A DNA stretch of 64,000 nucleotides from Heliocidaris erythrogramma (taxonomy: Eukaryota; Echinodermata; Echinoidea; Camarodonta; Echinometridae): assembly GCA_025617745.1 (NCBI GenBank), contig CM046871.1, forward strand, positions 32,743,579 through 32,807,578, read 5' to 3'; not shown here. The text below holds more notes on this DNA, generated by a model that did no database searches, was not told the origin of the DNA, and saw nothing but the letters and a program-made list of their open reading frames with translations. Positions within the stretch are counted from its first letter, which is position 1.

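Noticed and set aside
63280..63915. 211-codon antisense open frame
   Set aside because: It is the reverse complement of exon 24, open because of proline-rich codon bias. The + strand has the spliced, family-matching frame.
1..64000. CRISPR arrays, operons, ribosome binding sites
   Set aside because: Spliced exons, SINE/LINE sequences and large introns show animal nuclear DNA; no spacer-repeat array is present.

Overview
This window is eukaryotic genomic DNA holding most of one large, intron-rich gene on the + strand. The gene is a SHIP-type phosphatidylinositol-3,4,5-trisphosphate 5-phosphatase (the INPP5D/INPPL1 family). The identification rests on 24 exons I joined by eye. At every junction there is an AG acceptor and a GT donor, and the reading frame is kept across all 23 introns. 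The joined product is about 1,121 residues and is incomplete at both ends: the first half of the SH2 domain lies upstream and the end of the proline-rich tail lies beyond base 64000. AT-rich long introns, very many short foldback transposons, G/C homopolymer runs and the recurring word TACATGTA suggest a marine invertebrate deuterostome. An echinoderm such as a sea urchin is my best guess, but that is inference.

Layout: bases 1-3166 are intron with a LINE 3' fragment and GATT-rich sequence. Exon 1 (3167-3233) codes the middle of the SH2 domain. A 27.8 kb intron follows, packed with mobile elements: a Kolobok-like element with a dead THAP-domain gene, TTAA-flanked MITEs and many 140-150 bp foldback elements. 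Exon 2 (31006-31147) finishes SH2. Exons 3-6 code a linker, 7-9 a PH-related domain, 9-17 the 5-phosphatase domain (with the GDLNYR, PSWCDR and SDHSP signatures), 18-22 a C2 domain, and 23-24 a proline-rich tail with a pentapeptide repeat. One SINE family, a 66-bp minisatellite and a nested transposon stack occupy the 3' introns.

The most interesting candidate is a short coding exon at 26757-26873, deep in the giant SH2 intron. It has its own ATG after an in-frame stop, 39 codons with an SH3-ligand motif, and a GT donor in the phase exon 2 needs. It may be an alternative first exon giving a SHIP form without a complete SH2 domain, comparable to vertebrate s-SHIP.

A second theme is local duplication of splice junctions in this one gene. 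Five relict copies of the exon 3 acceptor and exon start lie in tandem before the real exon, exon 16 ends in three tandem donors, and exons 10 and 11 have decayed echoes in their flanking introns. One of those echoes was later hit by a hAT-like MITE with an 8-bp target duplication.
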